Of a DNA stretch of 64,000 nt, positions 44,169 to 55,086 are shown piece after piece. The stretch comes from Rosellinia necatrix. Lineage: Eukaryota; Ascomycota; Sordariomycetes; Xylariales; Xylariaceae. The stretch's first letter is position 1. Every line of letters begins with the position of its first letter. Under the pieces are notes generated by a model. The model was not told the origin of the DNA, searched no databases, and worked only from the letters and a program-made list of their open reading frames with translations. Position numbers and translations under genes: made by a program. The stretch is taken from assembly GCA_021209875.1 (NCBI GenBank), contig JAGYVD010000001.1:6386001-6450000 (forward strand). The letters run 5' to 3'.

Positions 44169-47135
44169 ATAGAGTATGATGGCTACCGAAATTCGTGGCC
44201 GTGCGGGTAGATGGCTGAACTTCGATATGCTGCTTGTCTACATGGGGATCTGACTCCTGTCCGTGTATTACGCTGCATGGGAAGGGAGCAATGGCACGGT
44301 CGCATTAAGTGAGTTCCGAAGCGGTGGGGATGAGTGCGCAATAGTCGGTACCAATGCGTTGAGCTCCTCCAAGTTAGCAGTCTCCTTCGCCTCGGCTCAC
44401 CTATTGTGTTACATGGCGCCTTTCCCTCGACGTTCATCTTTATCTTGTATTCGAGGATGAAGGCGGTGGAAATCAGCGAGCGCATCACCGTCCGAAACCT
44501 ATATAAAAGTAGTCAGGAAACAGAAAATTACGGCCGACGCATATAGGGGTCTCGGGCAACGAAACCGGGCATATAGTAGACATTGTCATAGATCAACATG
44601 AAAAAAGATCGTACCTTCAACCGTGAAACTGTTAATGAATTAAAATAAGTAAGTAATGAGGCCATATTTTCATACGTTGACTTAACCACCTCACCCTCTA
44701 TCACTCAAGACAAATGGATAATTTATCTTATCACGATGATAACATGAGTTCTTACTAATACTCTAGCTAACCGTATTTTTAATGTAAGAGGAAAGGAACC
44801 GACGCTAGGAAAGTGGCCCATGTAGCACTACCGCTGAGCGATCCAAGCCAGCTTCAAAGTTGGGACGAAGGGTGCTAAAGTAAAGTTTCTCGGACTCGCG
44901 CTTTGCATCACGCTTCACCGCTACGCTGAATTCCGGCGGAGCGAGGTTAGACAATGTTCGACATTCAGATCAAAGCGGCATGAGGGGTTAAACACCATCC
45001 TAGACTGCACGCCGTTGATACTAGTTGGGCTTCGGATTCTAACACGAAAAAATCGCATCCCGTTCGGAAACTAAGATGTTTGTCACGTCGATCCGGCACC
45101 ACCTATCCCGATCGAATCCCGTTAGTTGCGGGCAAACGAACCCGAAAAGACACTTGACCTATTTGGAATTATTTAGTATATGTATATATGTACAAGTATG
45201 TGTGTGCCTATTCAATACGTACTAACCCCATCCCTGGGGAAACAGAGAAGGTCGGCGCCTCCCGCTGCAGCCATACAACGGCATGTATGTTGAGAACAAC
45301 GAAGAGGCGGAGAATATGCATTAGAAATAATTGAATGCCGATGCGGAGTGCATATATGTACGCAACTTGAGGCCGTGCTGCCGCCAGTCTATACGGGACT
45401 AGGTTAGGCCATCTACTGACAGATCATGGCCGCCTATAGGCTCACGGGTGTCTGGGCTATATCTGCAATTCTCGTGAAGATGTCTTGGTATGACGACACG
45501 TTGACACCAAATCCCTAGTGTATCTGCCTTCCACCTGGCCGGTATTGATATTTTAAATACTATCCCGAGATGTAATAGGCACACCAGGTTAGTGTGACCT
45601 GGCTGCCAAGCTGCAACAAGGCACCAATTCACGTCTACGCTTTTTTGGAATTATTCGTCACTACAAGTAAAACCACTCAACAAACGAAAGTCGCATGCCA
45701 ATATCGTCTCAAAACGCAGAGCTTCGTCGGTATGTATCTACCGGCGCCGGCTGACGTTAGCGCTTGTAGTCGTAGCACGATGCGCGGGCACGGCATGATG
45801 CAGGAGCTTGCTGGTAGCAAGCATTCACGAGGGTCCGAGTGGTTGGGCCGAGGTTGAAAACGACTATAGAAGAGAATTTAACGTCTTGACCATCGGTAAC
45901 CTGGCAGCCTTCCGCAGAGATGTTAATGGTAAACCTTGCCCTTCTTACGAGAGCATAAGCAGACAAGGTTTGCCGGCTTCCTGGTGGTCCTAGATCAGCT
46001 CATTAGGAGCATAACGGGATTCCGGAGTACTCTGCGGAGCCCCAAGCTGGGCGTCTTGACCGTTACATCCGGGTCATTGTTTGACGAGGTTTGCTTAGTC
46101 GAGGCGATATGTAAATTGTCGACGTTAGTCCGGATAGTTGCAAACGGCAAACGATCAGTTATACGTATTAGTATTACCAAAAAACATGGCCAAGCCCACC
46201 AAGGTCATCTAATGAGATCCCATATTAAAGGTTCAGCAACCCAAGTGCCAGATCAGTTTTACCGTCTTCTCGGCTGTTGGGGAGTGGTTTGTTTGCCCGA
46301 TTGCTCCGTAAGTAACCATGCAAACATTTGAATGCCTAGGCGCCAACGGAGGTGAACAACGTTGATGCCACTAGGCAATAAGCGGACCGCACTCGTGTTG
46401 CTCCGATGTGAACCAACTCATCAACCCGTCATACACCTATTTCGTCCAGCATCGACTTGTTTGTGTCCGGGAGTCGACATTGCATATAGTGAATCCCAAC
46501 AGGCTAAAATCGAGCTCGTCTCATGCATCTCAACGGGGCCGGACCAGAGCCCGGGGTGGCGTACATATCATATGCCGAGCAAACGGTATCTGTAGGGTCC
46601 AGTTACGTAGAGGATACGGCCGACAGTGGCACAGGACGATTAGGTTGGGTATTCACGAGTATGTATTTGGAATCCGAAAAAGTGCAAGGGGGTAGACTAA
46701 GCGGGCTTTGATTGGACGAATTTGCAATTTGTAAACGACATGGATTCTTGTTCGTTCACCTTAGCTCGCATTGTATTCGTCAACCTCCTCTTGGACTAAA
46801 TCTAGGCTACATCATAATTGACAAACAGTTGCGACAAAGCGACTCGTGTATATATAAACACCTTCACAGTCATCTCCTATCTAATTCTGTAGAAGGACAG
46901 AAAAGCATCAACTTCGTTGCCATCACCAAACACTCGTATTGAACTCCCTGACAACCAACACCTCGGTTGTTTACTCCCTGGACAATACAAATAAAAGCAG
47001 CCACAAGCTCCACTCTCAGCCGAATCCCTCCATCGATCCTCCTGACTCGACACACTCAGCACCTCCAAACCTTCTGCTACTCATCCTCATCATTCATCTT
47101 CCCTCTTCCACCATTTTCACACATCCCAAGTCACC
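44169..47135. other. 3 kb gene-poor region left of the secreted-protein gene
   Basis: AT-rich, especially 44500-44800. Between about 45800 and 46720 there are short protein-like stretches in changing frames (for example RREFNVLTIGNLAAFRRDVNG at 45870, then GVAYISYAEQTVSVG at 46555), interrupted by stops. These may be remains of a degraded gene, but no family is recognisable. A good TATA box sits at the right end. Confidence 0.4.
46849..46858 (+). promoter_or_regulatory. TATA box of the secreted-protein gene
   Basis: TATATATAAA lies 278 bases upstream of the ATG at 47136, followed by a C/T/A-rich leader typical of highly expressed fungal genes. Confidence 0.6.
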
Positions 47136-47615
47136 ATGATCTTCGCCGCCATATTACCCGCCGTCACGGCTATCGTGATGTCATTCACGCGATTTGCCGA
47201 CGCCGGCATCGCTGTAATCCCATGCTCTGCGGCAACAAACGACCCCAGCTTCATGATCTCCGACTTCACTGGCGGCATCAGCAGATACACGGGCGGCGAG
47301 TCGTTCGCATTCTACCTCAACACCACATACAACGGCTACCACAGCGGATGCAGCGGATCCATTAGGAAAGGCGCCCCCGACAACGGCATGCAGTGGTGCG
47401 CGACACTAATCCCCGGCTGGAACGTCTCGTATGTCATGACCAGCGACCACGAAGTCCTCGTCAACCACGAGTTCCAGTGCAGCCAAGCCGACGGCTCCAT
47501 CGTGAACGCGCACGCCGAGGGCGCGACGCGCCTCCAGGTCAATTCGGGCGCGAACGGAAGACTGAGCATGAAGCCCACGAGTCGCAAGTTCCCGGCGTCA
47601 GTGACGATAAACTAA
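47136..47615 (+). CDS. Small secreted protein, 159 residues
   Basis: Family not recognised. It is a single exon starting at an ATG in a CACC context. Residues 1-23 form a signal peptide, with cleavage most likely after the ADA at 21-23, before GIAVIPC. The mature domain has four cysteines (IPCSA, SGCSG, WCATL and QCSQ), so two disulfides are possible. It also has two N-glycosylation sites (NTT and NVS), and is rich in Gly, Ser, Thr and aromatic residues, suggesting a small beta-sheet fold. A strong TATA box precedes it. It may be an extracellular effector-like or cell-surface protein; this is inferred only from secretion, size and cysteines. Confidence 0.8.
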   Translation: MIFAAILPAVTAIVMSFTRFADAGIAVIPCSAATNDPSFMISDFTGGISRYTGGESFAFYLNTTYNGYHSGCSGSIRKGAPDNGMQWCATLIPGWNVSYVMTSDHEVLVNHEFQCSQADGSIVNAHAEGATRLQVNSGANGRLSMKPTSRKFPASVTIN

Positions 47616-49448
47616 AGCCATTCGACGGCGCGCGCGCGAGCCATATCGCCCGGAATTTTTCCTTTTCCTGTCAAAGCGTCACGATGATTTACGATACGGA
47701 GTTGGGGATGGGATCGCATTTGGGACCGGCGCAATCTGACATACGAGACATTTACCTATCAAGCCTCCGGCATAACCCAGTACAGTACATGCAACAAATG
47801 GCTGTGCCCTCATCTGTCTCTGTCCACATGTGCCAAGGCATGCGGGCGCAACCTGTTGCCCAAGAGAGAGTCATTTACTACCTACTTAGGTAGTGACTGG
47901 CTTTCTACCTTGTTGAACTGTGGTTGCTAGATACAAAATAAACAAACTAAACAAACTATTATTTGATACCCATTTGAACTTAAATTGCTTGTTGAACTCT
48001 TCTGTGACTCTCCTCCTCTAAATGTTAAGCTACCTAACTTCGCTTGACTAAGTGCGCTACTCAAAAACTGCTCTGTTTAATATCGTCAATTGTCTTCATG
48101 TGCGAGATTCTAAGCAATGACATACATGACTGCATTCGTCCGACATGCATGCTGTGCAGTATGCGTCGCCCGGCGCAGAACAATTGTCACAGGCCGACAA
48201 ATACAGAGCCCTTTGTGGAGATCACCATCGGGATGGTTCCTGCGATGGGCGCAGCTCCCGCGCTATGTATGTAGCTGTGCGCTAGGCGCCGAAAAACCTA
48301 CCCTCCCGACAAGTGATTGCATCACAGCACCAGATCTAACCTAATGCATGCCATGATCGACCGGGTGGCTGGGCTCTAGCGTAGTTGCACACTCCCATCA
48401 CTTGCATTTGCATATGAATGTCAGTTGCCCCTCAGGACCCCTCGTACACGGATTTTGATGCATTAGATAAGTAGTTATTCTGTAGGCTACATGCCGCGAC
48501 CTACCTAAACTGCAGAGGTCAGGCCTCACGCTAGTTACCTTCTGCCGTAACCCGTGCCAGGAGCTAGCCATCATTTGTACCGACTTCCTAGTTAACTACT
48601 ATCCCGTGAGCAGGATTCTCCTTTTCGCCTCCCATACGGGAGTGTCTTGGTAGCTAAACCAAACGAAGCAAGACACAAGAAAACCTCATTCACGTCTACG
48701 CCCATGGCGACCTCGCTCTCGCCCTTTGACACGCGGACAATAACGGGGGGCCGGCACGGGAAATTTGGATTTTGACGTAATTCAGACCTTCTCAATATAC
48801 CCATTTCCTCTCATAACAAACGACAACTGACGACTTGGAGCCCTCGATGAAGTAGACTTGATGGATGTTCCGGGTCGCAACATGAAGGGGAGAAACAAGG
48901 ACAAATTCTCAGCCTACCATAATCTCGTTTGGCTCGCGGCATACCCCAGGGTGACAAGCCCTGCCAGAACTTTGGTGATATTAAAATTAAGATAGGTTGT
49001 GTTCCCCAGTATTCTGTTTCACACGTAGAAAAAAACATGGGCGGTGCTGTGCATAGATTGGTCGCTGGCTACTGTCTCTCTATGTTGTTGATGGCTTTAG
49101 AAATTCTTATTAGACTAACTGAGCATACTAAGAGGTTGAATTGAATCACACTTCGTGCGGGTTGATGCTGATATGCATTGCAACTAGTTATTCGTCTTTC
49201 ATCTGGTCGCCTTTCATTATCAGCTGTTGTTTCGTTTATGCCGACAAACAACCCTATGGAGCGCAAACTGGCTTCTAAGACAGTTCTATTGTTTCAATAA
49301 TGATGATAGTATTTAATAGCCCTATTCGCCGGAATTGCTACATGTAGCACAACTCGAATAGAACACTAAAACAGACAAGTCAACTTGCAAACAACAGAAT
49401 ACGTACTCCCCGACTGACGGCCCACAGTAGGCAAAGGTAATCGTGGAA
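47616..49448. other. 1.8 kb spacer left of the amidoligase gene
   Basis: Mixed composition, with a palindromic CTACCTACTTAGGTAG near 47878-47893 and no other structure. Short frames on both strands are uninformative. The amidoligase promoter should lie in the last few hundred bases. Confidence 0.4.
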
Positions 49449-50807
49449 ATGAGTACGTCAAGTATTGGCGTTGAGCTTGAATTCCTTCTCTGCGTTGCAG
49501 AACATGACCAGCCGTTAAATGTGCCAAAACTATGCCAAAATTCCAAGGGCGCACCATTCATCCTCCCCCCAGACATGCCACTCAACGGTCCAATACGTAG
49601 GCTAGTGTCCAACATGTTGGGGTGCACAATTTCAGAGGCGCAAGCCGGGCACCGCGGGGATCGTGTCGTAGGTTCTGCAGAGGAAGCCGGGTCCGATGGC
49701 GATGCCGCCCATCTCATCCCTTACGTAGACTGGACCGTCGAGACCGACATGTCGGTTGTTCTCCCCGGGAGCCTGGAGAGGCAGCGATATATGAAAGAGT
49801 ACCGCTGGTATTCGGTCGAGATCATCTCGCCCGCGCTGTGGTCGACAGAGGCGTCATGGGGAGAGATCCACGCAGTAGTCCGGGCCGTAGCCGAGAAATA
49901 CTGGATCATCACCCCGGCCACGGCCGGGCTGCACTACCACTACGGCAACGGGAAGGAGTACATCCCGTTCCGTAGCCTGCGCCGCATAGCCGCGTTCCTG
50001 GTCGCAGTCGACCCCCTGATGGCGCAGCTGCACCCGCCGCACAGGCGCACGGAGGAGTTGTGCCTGAGCAACAGGCTGTACGCGCGCGTCGCCCACGGCA
50101 CGACGGCGGAAGAGGTGTCGAGGGAGATCGGCGCCGCCGAGGACGTCGAGGCGGAGCCCGAGCTGCCCAGCCTCGCGTACGAGCCCCGGCCGGTGGCGCG
50201 GCCGTCCCGCGAGCGCTCGCCCGGCCTCACCGTCCCCTTCCCGCGCGGGCAGCTGGCCGGGTACCCGCGGTTCGAGGCGCGGTGGTTCCAGGGCTCGGGC
50301 TTCGCGTGCGACCGCGGGCGCGTCGCGGCGCCCGTGGCCGTCGCGGACGCGGCGCGCCAGGTCCTGCGGTGCACGAGCGCGCCCGCGGTCGCCGAGCTGA
50401 TGAAGTACAGCGACGGCTTCCACCGGCCGGCGTACAACTTCCAGCACTACCGCAAGGGCGTGTACCGGAACCCCGCGCTCGCGCGGCGGGGCCGGGCCGA
50501 CCCGGGCCGCCGCTGGCAGCACAAGCGCACCGTCGAGTTCCGCCAGATGGCCGCGACGATGGACGCCGACGAGGTCGTGGCCCACGGCCGCGTCGTCGTG
50601 CGCCTGTGCGAGTTCGCCGCCCGCGCCGGCCTCGACGCGCTCTGGAGGCTCGTCCTCGACTGCGGCGCCGCGGAGCGGGACGGCGACTGGTTCGACGTCT
50701 TCGACCTGCTCGCCGCGCTCGGGCTCGACGCCGAGGCTGCCGTCCTGCAGCGCTCGGTCGCCCGGTTCCAGGGGCAGGAGGTCCTGACGGGATGCGTCTG
50801 GGGCTGA
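49449..50807 (+). CDS. Amidoligase-family enzyme (COOH-NH2 ligase superfamily)
   Basis: Predicted ATP-dependent peptide/amide-bond-forming enzyme of the Amidoligase_2 family, related in fold to glutamine synthetase/gamma-glutamylcysteine ligase. It is a single exon of 452 residues from ATG 49449; two codons upstream in frame is only a GTG. All family motifs are visible. GVELEF near residue 8 contains the paired metal-binding acids. VDWTVETDMS lies near 96-105, YSVEIISPAL near 123, GLHYHYGNG near 158 and TVEFRQMAAT near 360. These match the usual G-E-E, W-x-x-x-x-D-x-S, E-x-x-S-P, GLHxHxG and T-x-EFRQ pattern. From about 50060 to 50800 the reading frame is extremely GC-rich compared with its AT-rich flanks. 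The substrate is unknown, and no peptide precursor gene is obvious nearby. Confidence 0.85.
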   Translation: MSTSSIGVELEFLLCVAEHDQPLNVPKLCQNSKGAPFILPPDMPLNGPIRRLVSNMLGCTISEAQAGHRGDRVVGSAEEAGSDGDAAHLIPYVDWTVETDMSVVLPGSLERQRYMKEYRWYSVEIISPALWSTEASWGEIHAVVRAVAEKYWIITPATAGLHYHYGNGKEYIPFRSLRRIAAFLVAVDPLMAQLHPPHRRTEELCLSNRLYARVAHGTTAEEVSREIGAAEDVEAEPELPSLAYEPRPVARPSRERSPGLTVPFPRGQLAGYPRFEARWFQGSGFACDRGRVAAPVAVADAARQVLRCTSAPAVAELMKYSDGFHRPAYNFQHYRKGVYRNPALARRGRADPGRRWQHKRTVEFRQMAATMDADEVVAHGRVVVRLCEFAARAGLDALWRLVLDCGAAERDGDWFDVFDLLAALGLDAEAAVLQRSVARFQGQEVLTGCVWG

Positions 50808-53150
50808 AAAGGGGGAGAGGCTTAGTTCGCTGTGGGCGAGAGTGGCGTGGAGGGCATAGTAAGTCCTGTGATTATGAGCTAGTAATTGAATTAATTGAGT
50901 AGTAGAATCGTGTAACCTTCATCCCACGCCCAATAGAGCGAGGGCAATAAAACAGTCTCCAACAAGCGGACGCTTTCTACCTATTGCCTCGAGAGTCACC
51001 GCGGCCAACCAGCCACATGACGTTTGCCGATAACCCTGTAATATGGAAAAAGGTCGAATGAACAGGCCATAACGAAAGTAGAGTTCGTAACACCGCACAG
51101 AAGTCGATAGATGAAAGAAACCAGGATCATGAAAGAAGCAAGTGCATAATATTATACATTTTCTTAATTAGGGGCAACAGAATACTGTTTAAAGTGCGGA
51201 TATGTGTAACACTGTCTGTCACATGTCTCGCTTAGAGACTATTCAGATAGAATCATCCATCCTCTGCTAGTTATATGTAAAGTAATAGATTATAACAACG
51301 AGTGAGTTCATTGCAAGTCAGCAGAAAAAGCTTTCACTACTCGATATAAATGTGCGATAAACTGACCGCAGACATAAAATGAGGGTGTCATATCTAGTTA
51401 TGAGAAGGATTGGTCAGTGTCCGTTTATGTATGCAATGCTGAATCCACCGCAAGGAGAGTTAAGAAGTAGCTGGACTTCCTGGTAAATACGCTCAGCTAA
51501 TCACTTAAGTGCTGCGGGAAATTGACAGGCGGACACCCCAGCACTAGTCGAGATCATACTCAACCGTGTGGACTTACGTTGCCACCTAGCGGTTGACGAG
51601 GTCAATCTTCAACGTTACATGACTGCAATAGCTCCGAGAGTTACTTGACGGCGTTATCGCACTTGCTTTATGCCGAACTGACCGCTTAATCCAGTCCCAT
51701 CCGATATGACTAATACGATCGGAGATGCCTTAGCCATTGTCTCTTGCGACCCCTCAACGTTATCGCCGGCCATAGCATGGGGTATGAGGGAAGATAGCGT
51801 TCAAGATGACGGCGGTTCTCCCGCGCGAATACCTCCGCGGGTTATTTGGGGTAACTCCGCATTTCTCGACCCCAGCCGAGTTCGCTTCCCCGGCGGAGCA
51901 ATAGGATCTAGGCCTGGCGGCCATAACACGGCGATACCGCGACCTCAGGCTGACACTCCTCGCGTCTGGCTGCTATCTAGGAGTGAAGGCCTACATAGGG
52001 ACGTGGGATGGGGAATGGTGATTATCTTCAGCTGGAAGTCTTGCTATTTGCTACGGAAGACAAGGGCTCGTTGAAGGGTCTGGTTGTGCGATGTGTCCGA
52101 TGACATATACAACGGCGTCTTATGTTAGTGGCTGAAGCCTGCCTCACCGGTTTGAAGACGCATTCACCGCCCCAAGTAAGCAGCCGTCCTGGTTTATCTA
52201 CGGCGCTGAATGCATTATTCGGGGTATTCTGGAGAGCTGAAGTTTGGTATTAGTAGATGTATTGATGCTTTTTCATGGATATACCTTGATCGGTAAAATA
52301 ATCATGCAGGCTGCACCGTCGTTAGCCTTCCGCCGCCCCAATGCCTACAATTTATTTACCCCAAATCAATAGTCTGCTAGCGAATATGATCGGCGACTAA
52401 GTTGCCGGAGTCCAATTGATAAATGATGTTTGCCTATTAGAGGATAATTTCCCCCACGCCGATCTCCCGTGAGATCTTCAACCCTAAACAACTTCTCCAA
52501 CGAACGATATGTTAATATCTCTAAATCATGCCATTTTGAAGTACCCAAATGTGCATACTTATCTTCCTTTGAGAACGCAACGACAGGGGTATGCATATGC
52601 TATAGCCTGCCCTCCCCCCTTTACATCGCCCAGTTTCCCTGATTGGACGCCTCATACCCCCTCCACGGCGAACATGTTATAGGCAGTGCCACCACGTACC
52701 CTTTTAAGGCAACCAGGCTATGCAAACTGATCCAGCTCACCAGTCAGGCTACCCTCCTGAATCCACTAGTTTCCTAATAAAAAGCAAGAAGAGATAGAGC
52801 GAATCATGAATTACATAGTACCTCTAGGTAGTTAATTATAGTCATTTTGATTATTTAACCCAAATCGTCGAGTGCCTCAGATTACCGTAACAAACAAAAC
52901 ATAGGAAAGACAGTGTAACTAACAAAGATGATGATATGATATGCCTAATTTATCCCGTGACACGATTACGATGCCATCGCAACTCCCAGCATCGGTTCAT
53001 TCCCGTCATACCTTTCCCCACAAAGCATTCAGACAACCCCCCCAACCTGCATATATCGGCCGCAGGCGCAAGCTAAGCCAAGCCAGCACCTGAACCCCTC
53101 CCGCCCTGGCACCTCTCCGGTGTCCCCTGTCGCCACGTGGGCGCTTTCCC
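50808..53150. other. 2.3 kb gene-free, AT-rich region
   Basis: Low-complexity-free AT-rich DNA that contrasts sharply with the GC-rich amidoligase frame. A 122-codon frame at 51706-52074 starts at an ATG but has no recognisable content, codon bias or splice context, and is not called. Confidence 0.45.
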
Positions 53151-53537
53151 CTAGGGATAGTCTAAGAGCCGGCGATTTCTCACGGGAATAACATCGCGGT
53201 ATCGGGGGCTCTCCCGGCTGATGGACATGCATCCGAAACAGTCCCTGCCGCAACAGCGCTCGTAGCAGCGGTAGCGGCCTCGGTACGAGGGCCAGTAGGG
53301 CTCGTGCCTCTCGCCGCCGTGGCGCGACTCGATCCGCATGGACGACCCTGGCGCGTTGTAGATGACGGTGTTCGACTTGCTGCCGTGGCGGCTCCGGTCG
53401 TCGACGACCAGTCGCCCCTCGTTTATGACGAGGCGTGTCGATCGGCTTCTATCGCCCGTGGTGTACGAGACGTGGTGCGCGTAGCCGTTATTGTAGTAGT
53501 GGTCATCGTAATGGCGGTTAAAGTATTGAAAAGGCAT
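53151..53537 (-). CDS. Small Tyr/Arg-rich protein with a cysteine cluster
   Basis: Family not recognised. The single-exon frame starts at ATG 53537 and has 128 residues. The N-terminus is rich in Tyr and His (MPFQYFNRHYDDHYYNNGYAH). The middle is Arg/Ser-rich, with a strand-like STRLVINEGRLVVDD and NTVIYNAPGSSMRIES. Near residues 93-106 there are five cysteines in 14 residues (RCYERCCGRDCFGC), followed by a basic tail ending LLDYP. There is no signal peptide or membrane segment. A TATATA element lies about 270 bases upstream on the coding strand. The cysteine cluster could bind metal or be lipid-modified, as in cysteine-rich transmembrane-like or palmitoylated small proteins. This is speculation. 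Confidence 0.55.
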   Translation of the reverse strand: MPFQYFNRHYDDHYYNNGYAHHVSYTTGDRSRSTRLVINEGRLVVDDRSRHGSKSNTVIYNAPGSSMRIESRHGGERHEPYWPSYRGRYRCYERCCGRDCFGCMSISRESPRYRDVIPVRNRRLLDYP

Positions 53538-54433
53538 GATGGTTTAGCTGGGCGAGTGTAGCCTGACTGGATGGTAGTGGGAAGGGCACGGATGAGATGA
53601 GATCTGGGATGGGCTTATACTATCAACGGTTTCTTTCTTCGGCCTCGTATCGTGTAGGTTTGCTGATATTCGTATGGCTAGCTTTCGGCGGTAATCTTGA
53701 TGTTACCGTATGCCCCCTCCCTCTTGCTGGGTCGGAATGCCGATGTAAAGGCGTTGAAGAGCAGAACCGGAGACGAGATTGGGGGTCGTTCGAAACGGCA
53801 AGTCTATATAGTCGGGCAAAGCTTCGCCCGAGAGATAGCCAAAGCCCATTTACTCACGTGAGACCCCCGACTGAAGGAGGGTGATGTCATGCATGTTGTC
53901 TGGTGGTGGCCGAGTGAGGAGGCGTCCATTAGTTCCCTCCGGAGCTGTTCCATATCTCGAACCTATGCGAGATGAAGTTCAGCCGAAAGCTGTATTGCAT
54001 TTACATATGCTACATCCCAGATCCACGAATGGGACATGCAGTCCAGATCTTCGTCTCAGCCGCGGCCGCGGTGCGCCACGTAAGACCGTTCAGTAATCAG
54101 CCATAGGGTGGCTTAGAGGGTACGGTGAGGGCAGCCTTGATAGGATATCTACTGTAGGATTAACCCATCCATGAGATAACTATTGACACTGAACGCCACC
54201 TCGTTCTCTCCGCCGCGAACCCTCTATGATTCAAGGGCACGTGAGGACGCCGTCATCAATGTGATCCCTCACACTAGCTATGCTTGGGACACAAACAGAT
54301 GCCCGTAAGACTGCGGCATAGATCTGTAGTTCTGTTAGCAACAGGCCGACCGAGAGAACCTGACGTTTACCAGCCCGCCCCCGCGATTAGGTAGCAGCCG
54401 GTACTCACGGTGAGGGTATCATTGGCGACTTAG
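53538..54433. other. Spacer upstream of the 53151-53537 gene
   Basis: It holds the promoter of the small Tyr/Arg-rich gene (TATATA at about 53804-53810). A CACGTGAGACC sequence near 53856 and CACGTGAGGAC near 54238 are E-box-like. No gene is recognised. Confidence 0.4.
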
Positions 54434-54802
54434 GTGAGCGGCAGAAGAAATAAATTAAAAAAGGACCCCGCATGTCTGATATTACATTTAGAAACGGTTG
54501 ACTGGTTGAAAGGAAAAGGGGGACCATCTGTACCTCTTGCCGAGATATGCAGGTTTGGCATGAATCATCAAATATATCAGCTTACAGTGCAGACTAATCA
54601 CCCAATCAGCGTTTCTAAAGCCTCCGATACTTTATGTAGTTACTTGGAAAATAAATTCAAAACCTATTGTACCAGTCATGAATTAGAAGGCAAGGCTCTA
54701 GCAATAAGTGATGTATTTGAACGAGAAAATCAACAGGTCAACAAGGAAGTTGTAAGTGGATGGATGCATTGTGGGATTCCACATTCAGCCTCAGCCTCAG
54801 CG
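54434..54802 (+). other. AT-rich open segment of 123 codons, gene status unresolved
   Basis: The frame is open from a TAG just before 54434 to the TGA at 54803-54805. It has no ATG in its first 40 codons. Its translation is protein-like (DPACLILHLETVDWLKGKGG, then NHQIYQLTVQTNHPISVSKA and SELEGKALAISDVF-type sequence), with AT-rich codon use unlike the neighbouring genes. A perfect donor GTAAGT occurs at 54751. This could be an internal exon of an unmapped or degraded gene or of a mobile element. No family is recognised. Confidence 0.3.
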
Positions 54803-55086
54803 TGATGCATGTGGGGGCGGTGACTACTGGTCTGTGCGCATCAGATGGTCGCAGGTGGCCGCAGGTGTTTGCAGCTTGTGGCTTACAAGGCGAACCAAGC
54901 AGTGGGATAATCACATGCTGCGACCTACACTATATAAGCACACTACCCACATGTTCAGGTTAGCCCTTGGGGCTGGTTATTGGGTCGTATTGCTAGATGT
55001 AATGTAACCAACCAAATCACGCCCCACAAACATAGCCTCTTCGAGAATAGCTGACAGAGCTGCAACATGCCTCCATACCATCAACG
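54803..55086. other. Promoter region of the small mitochondrial-type gene
   Basis: The 280 bases before the ATG at 55087 hold CACTATATAAGCACA near 54926 (TATA-like, TATATAAG). It would place transcription start about 120 bases before the ATG. Confidence 0.45.

Noticed and set aside
44800..45140. Possible structured RNA or tRNA-like segment
   Set aside because: A GATCGAATCCC sequence resembles a T-arm, but no acceptor stem, D-arm or anticodon arm can be folded around it.
49854..50585. Minus-strand frame of 243 codons and a second plus-strand frame of 280 codons over the amidoligase
   Set aside because: Both are shadows of the GC-rich amidoligase frame. They have Arg/Pro/Ala-rich composition and no motifs.
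51706..52074. 122-codon ATG-initiated frame
   Set aside because: No recognisable domain, signal peptide or splice context. It is explainable by chance in a 2.3 kb spacer.
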